Shown here in pieces: positions 6,067-7,192 of a stretch of 7,192 bases of DNA (positions within the stretch are counted from its first letter, which is position 1; the number at the start of each line of letters is the position of its first letter). The notes beneath the pieces were generated by a model. That model was not told where the DNA came from and did no database searches. It saw nothing but the letters and a program-made list of their open reading frames with translations. The translations under genes were made by a program, and so were the position numbers. The stretch comes from Thermoplasmata archaeon (GTDB lineage: Archaea > Thermoplasmatota > Thermoplasmata > Thermoplasmatales > Thermoplasmataceae), in NCBI GenBank assembly GCA_021797225.1, contig JAKAAE010000084.1, forward strand, positions 1-7,192, written 5' to 3'.

Positions 6067-7054
6067 AAAAATTTTCCACCTCTGAAATAACTACACTATC
6101 AAGTTCCTTCAATCCCGGTGCTGCCACAGATGATATACAGATATCCTCACGTCTCTCACTGATATCTATCTTAGTTTGTATCCTGATAATCCTGTTTGGG
6201 AATGTTTCAGATATTTCCCTGTAAAGATTGTTCTGCTCTTCTTCTGTATATTTTGAAGTGTTTGAATAATCAAACAGGAATAGTATAGTTCCTTCTATTT
6301 TGGAAAGGGCAATTATAGCCTTTTTCTCTATATCGTTTCTTTTATCCATGGGCCTGTCCAGAATTCCTGGTGTATCTATAAACTGGACACGCCAGTTTTC
6401 TATATTTTTATATCCCAGTAGAATCTCCTTTGTAGTAAATGGATAACTGGCAATTTCAGGAGAAGTACCTGTTAGTCTCTGTATCAGCGAACTCTTTCCA
6501 GAGTTTGGAATTCCTGCAATTATGAATGTGGGAATATCTGTTATGATTCCAGGCAGCCTTCTGAGGTAATTCCTGCATTCTCCAAGGTATAATAGGTCGG
6601 GATTAATGTTCTTTATCAGGGAGGAAAATCTCCCGTAGTATGCCTTCATGATACTGTTCATATCATTGATGGTTTTCGCACCCTTCAATTTCTTGATATA
6701 AATTGTGCTGAAATCCTTTATCTTATCTGTAGTCCACTGTACATTGCCCAAGCTCAGCTTATACTTGTCCACATCGAACATCAAATCTATTAAATCAAAG
6801 TAAAATGGATGTAATGTTTCGATTGTTGGAAATTTTCTGATTATCTTATCGAGATGACCTGTTGAAATGCTTTCTATGGTAGATATCCTATCTGTAACTT
6901 CCTTTCTAATTTTTGTTTCCTTTTTGGGGTAGTATGGCTCCACAATGTTTGACGCTTTGTGAAATGATTTATCTATAATTTCCTGTGATCTCAGCACTGT
7001 GGGTATATAATCAAACATATAACCCCATTTCAAAGTGGTTAATATCCTTTTCAT
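6035..7054 (-). CDS. nog1: NOG1-family GTPase, large ribosomal subunit assembly
   Basis: A cytoplasmic GTPase of the OBG/NOG1 group; eukaryotic Nog1 acts in 60S subunit assembly and the archaeal protein is taken to do the same for 50S. The 339 residues fit the short archaeal form, which lacks the long eukaryotic C-terminal extension. An N-terminal helical domain (about 13-170) carries family marks IPTVL (17-21), [12 protein letters not shown] (81-92) and SLGNVQW (101-107). The G domain follows: G1 GIPNSGKS (181-188), G2 YPFTT (204-208), G3 DTPG (227-230), G4 TKID (294-297) and G5 ISSVAA (307-312). G4 has Thr in place of the usual Asn, a change also normal in EngB-type GTPases. The frame opens at 7054, but homologues begin close to the sequence at Met13 (MFDYIPTVL), so the ATG at 7018 may be the true start. 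It is the first gene of an operon with gltX. Confidence 0.93.
   Translation of the reverse strand: MKRILTTLKWGYMFDYIPTVLRSQEIIDKSFHKASNIVEPYYPKKETKIRKEVTDRISTIESISTGHLDKIIRKFPTIETLHPFYFDLIDLMFDVDKYKLSLGNVQWTTDKIKDFSTIYIKKLKGAKTINDMNSIMKAYYGRFSSLIKNINPDLLYLGECRNYLRRLPGIITDIPTFIIAGIPNSGKSSLIQRLTGTSPEIASYPFTTKEILLGYKNIENWRVQFIDTPGILDRPMDKRNDIEKKAIIALSKIEGTILFLFDYSNTSKYTEEEQNNLYREISETFPNRIIRIQTKIDISERREDICISSVAAPGLKELDSVVISEVENFYATRNKEAGY
6077..6082 (-). promoter_or_regulatory. Shine-Dalgarno site of gltX
   Basis: On the minus strand GAGGTG ends ten bases before the ATG at 6066 and is complementary to the archaeal 16S rRNA 3' end. It lies within the last codons of nog1. It fixes the gltX start and contrasts with the leaderless-looking genes elsewhere in the window, as expected for a downstream gene of an operon. 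Confidence 0.7.
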
Positions 7055-7101
7055 TCTATGAATTAATAAATTATTTTAACAATATGTTGATATACCATAA
7101 A
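7055..7101. promoter_or_regulatory. Divergent promoter region between nog1 and the 7102 gene
   Basis: A 47-base, almost wholly A+T spacer must hold the promoters of both divergent genes. Candidate boxes are TTAATAAATTA around 7063-7073 and, on the minus strand, TTAAAATAA around 7070-7078. They overlap, so the two promoters probably compete or share TBP-bound DNA. Neither box can be assigned with certainty. Confidence 0.4.
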
Positions 7102-7192
7102 ATGGTTAATACTGCCGAGATTGTCAGATCTTACATTAATGAACATCCAGAAATAAAAGATTATATGGCCCGTGGATTGATTAATATTTCAG
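7102..7192 (+). CDS. N terminus of a predicted ACT-domain amino acid metabolism regulator (truncated)
   Basis: Only the first 30 codons are present; the gene runs off the right edge. The N terminus (MVNTAEIVRSYINEHPEIK, then DYMARGLINIS) resembles the helical start of archaeal proteins annotated as predicted regulators of amino acid metabolism with an ACT domain, which begin with a short helix, an HP motif, and a G-x-(I/V)-N-(Y/I)-S/T helix. The ACT domain itself would lie outside the window, so the call is tentative. An in-frame ATG at 7084 would add six residues; 7102 gives the more family-like start. No Shine-Dalgarno site precedes either. It is divergent from nog1. Confidence 0.5.
   Translation, partial: MVNTAEIVRSYINEHPEIKDYMARGLINIS

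Overview
The window looks like chromosomal DNA of a thermoacidophilic euryarchaeon of the order Thermoplasmatales (Ferroplasma, Acidiplasma or Cuniculiplasma type). The evidence is a low-GC genome rich in ATA, AGA and AGG codons, archaeal TATA boxes about 26 bases ahead of start codons with no leader, a bacterial-type DNA gyrase, an archaeal-type glutamyl-tRNA synthetase and an archaeal-length NOG1 GTPase. The order is an inference from gene content and style; the genus cannot be fixed without database comparison.

Layout from left to right: the 5' three quarters of gyrB on the minus strand (1-1503, running off the left edge); a 130-base divergent intergenic region with a TATA box for gyrB and a small inverted repeat; an unrecognised 230-residue protein on the plus strand (1634-2326); a convergent 79-residue protein on the minus strand (2328-2567), possibly TusA-like, with one base between the two stop codons; a 314-base AT-rich regulatory region; an APC-superfamily permease on the plus strand (2882-4327, start moved downstream from the longest possible reading frame); a short convergent spacer with oligo-T tracts; gltX on the minus strand (4423-6066), overlapped by 32 bases by the upstream nog1-like GTPase gene (6035-7054); and the first 30 codons of a plus-strand gene (7102 onward) that resembles a predicted ACT-domain regulator of amino acid metabolism.

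nog1 and gltX form a translation-linked operon (ribosome assembly GTPase plus tRNA charging) and gltX carries a clear Shine-Dalgarno site. The genes that head a transcript (gyrB, the permease and perhaps the others) look leaderless. gyrB is the housekeeping supercoiling enzyme. The two small unknown proteins and the permease are the accessory part.

I see no mobile element, CRISPR array, tRNA, rRNA or defence system. The observations most worth checking are the loss of the lysine in the KMSKS-equivalent loop of the glutamyl-tRNA synthetase, two substitutions at novobiocin-contact positions of GyrB, and the possible TusA fold of the 79-residue protein. No convincing new multi-gene system is visible.
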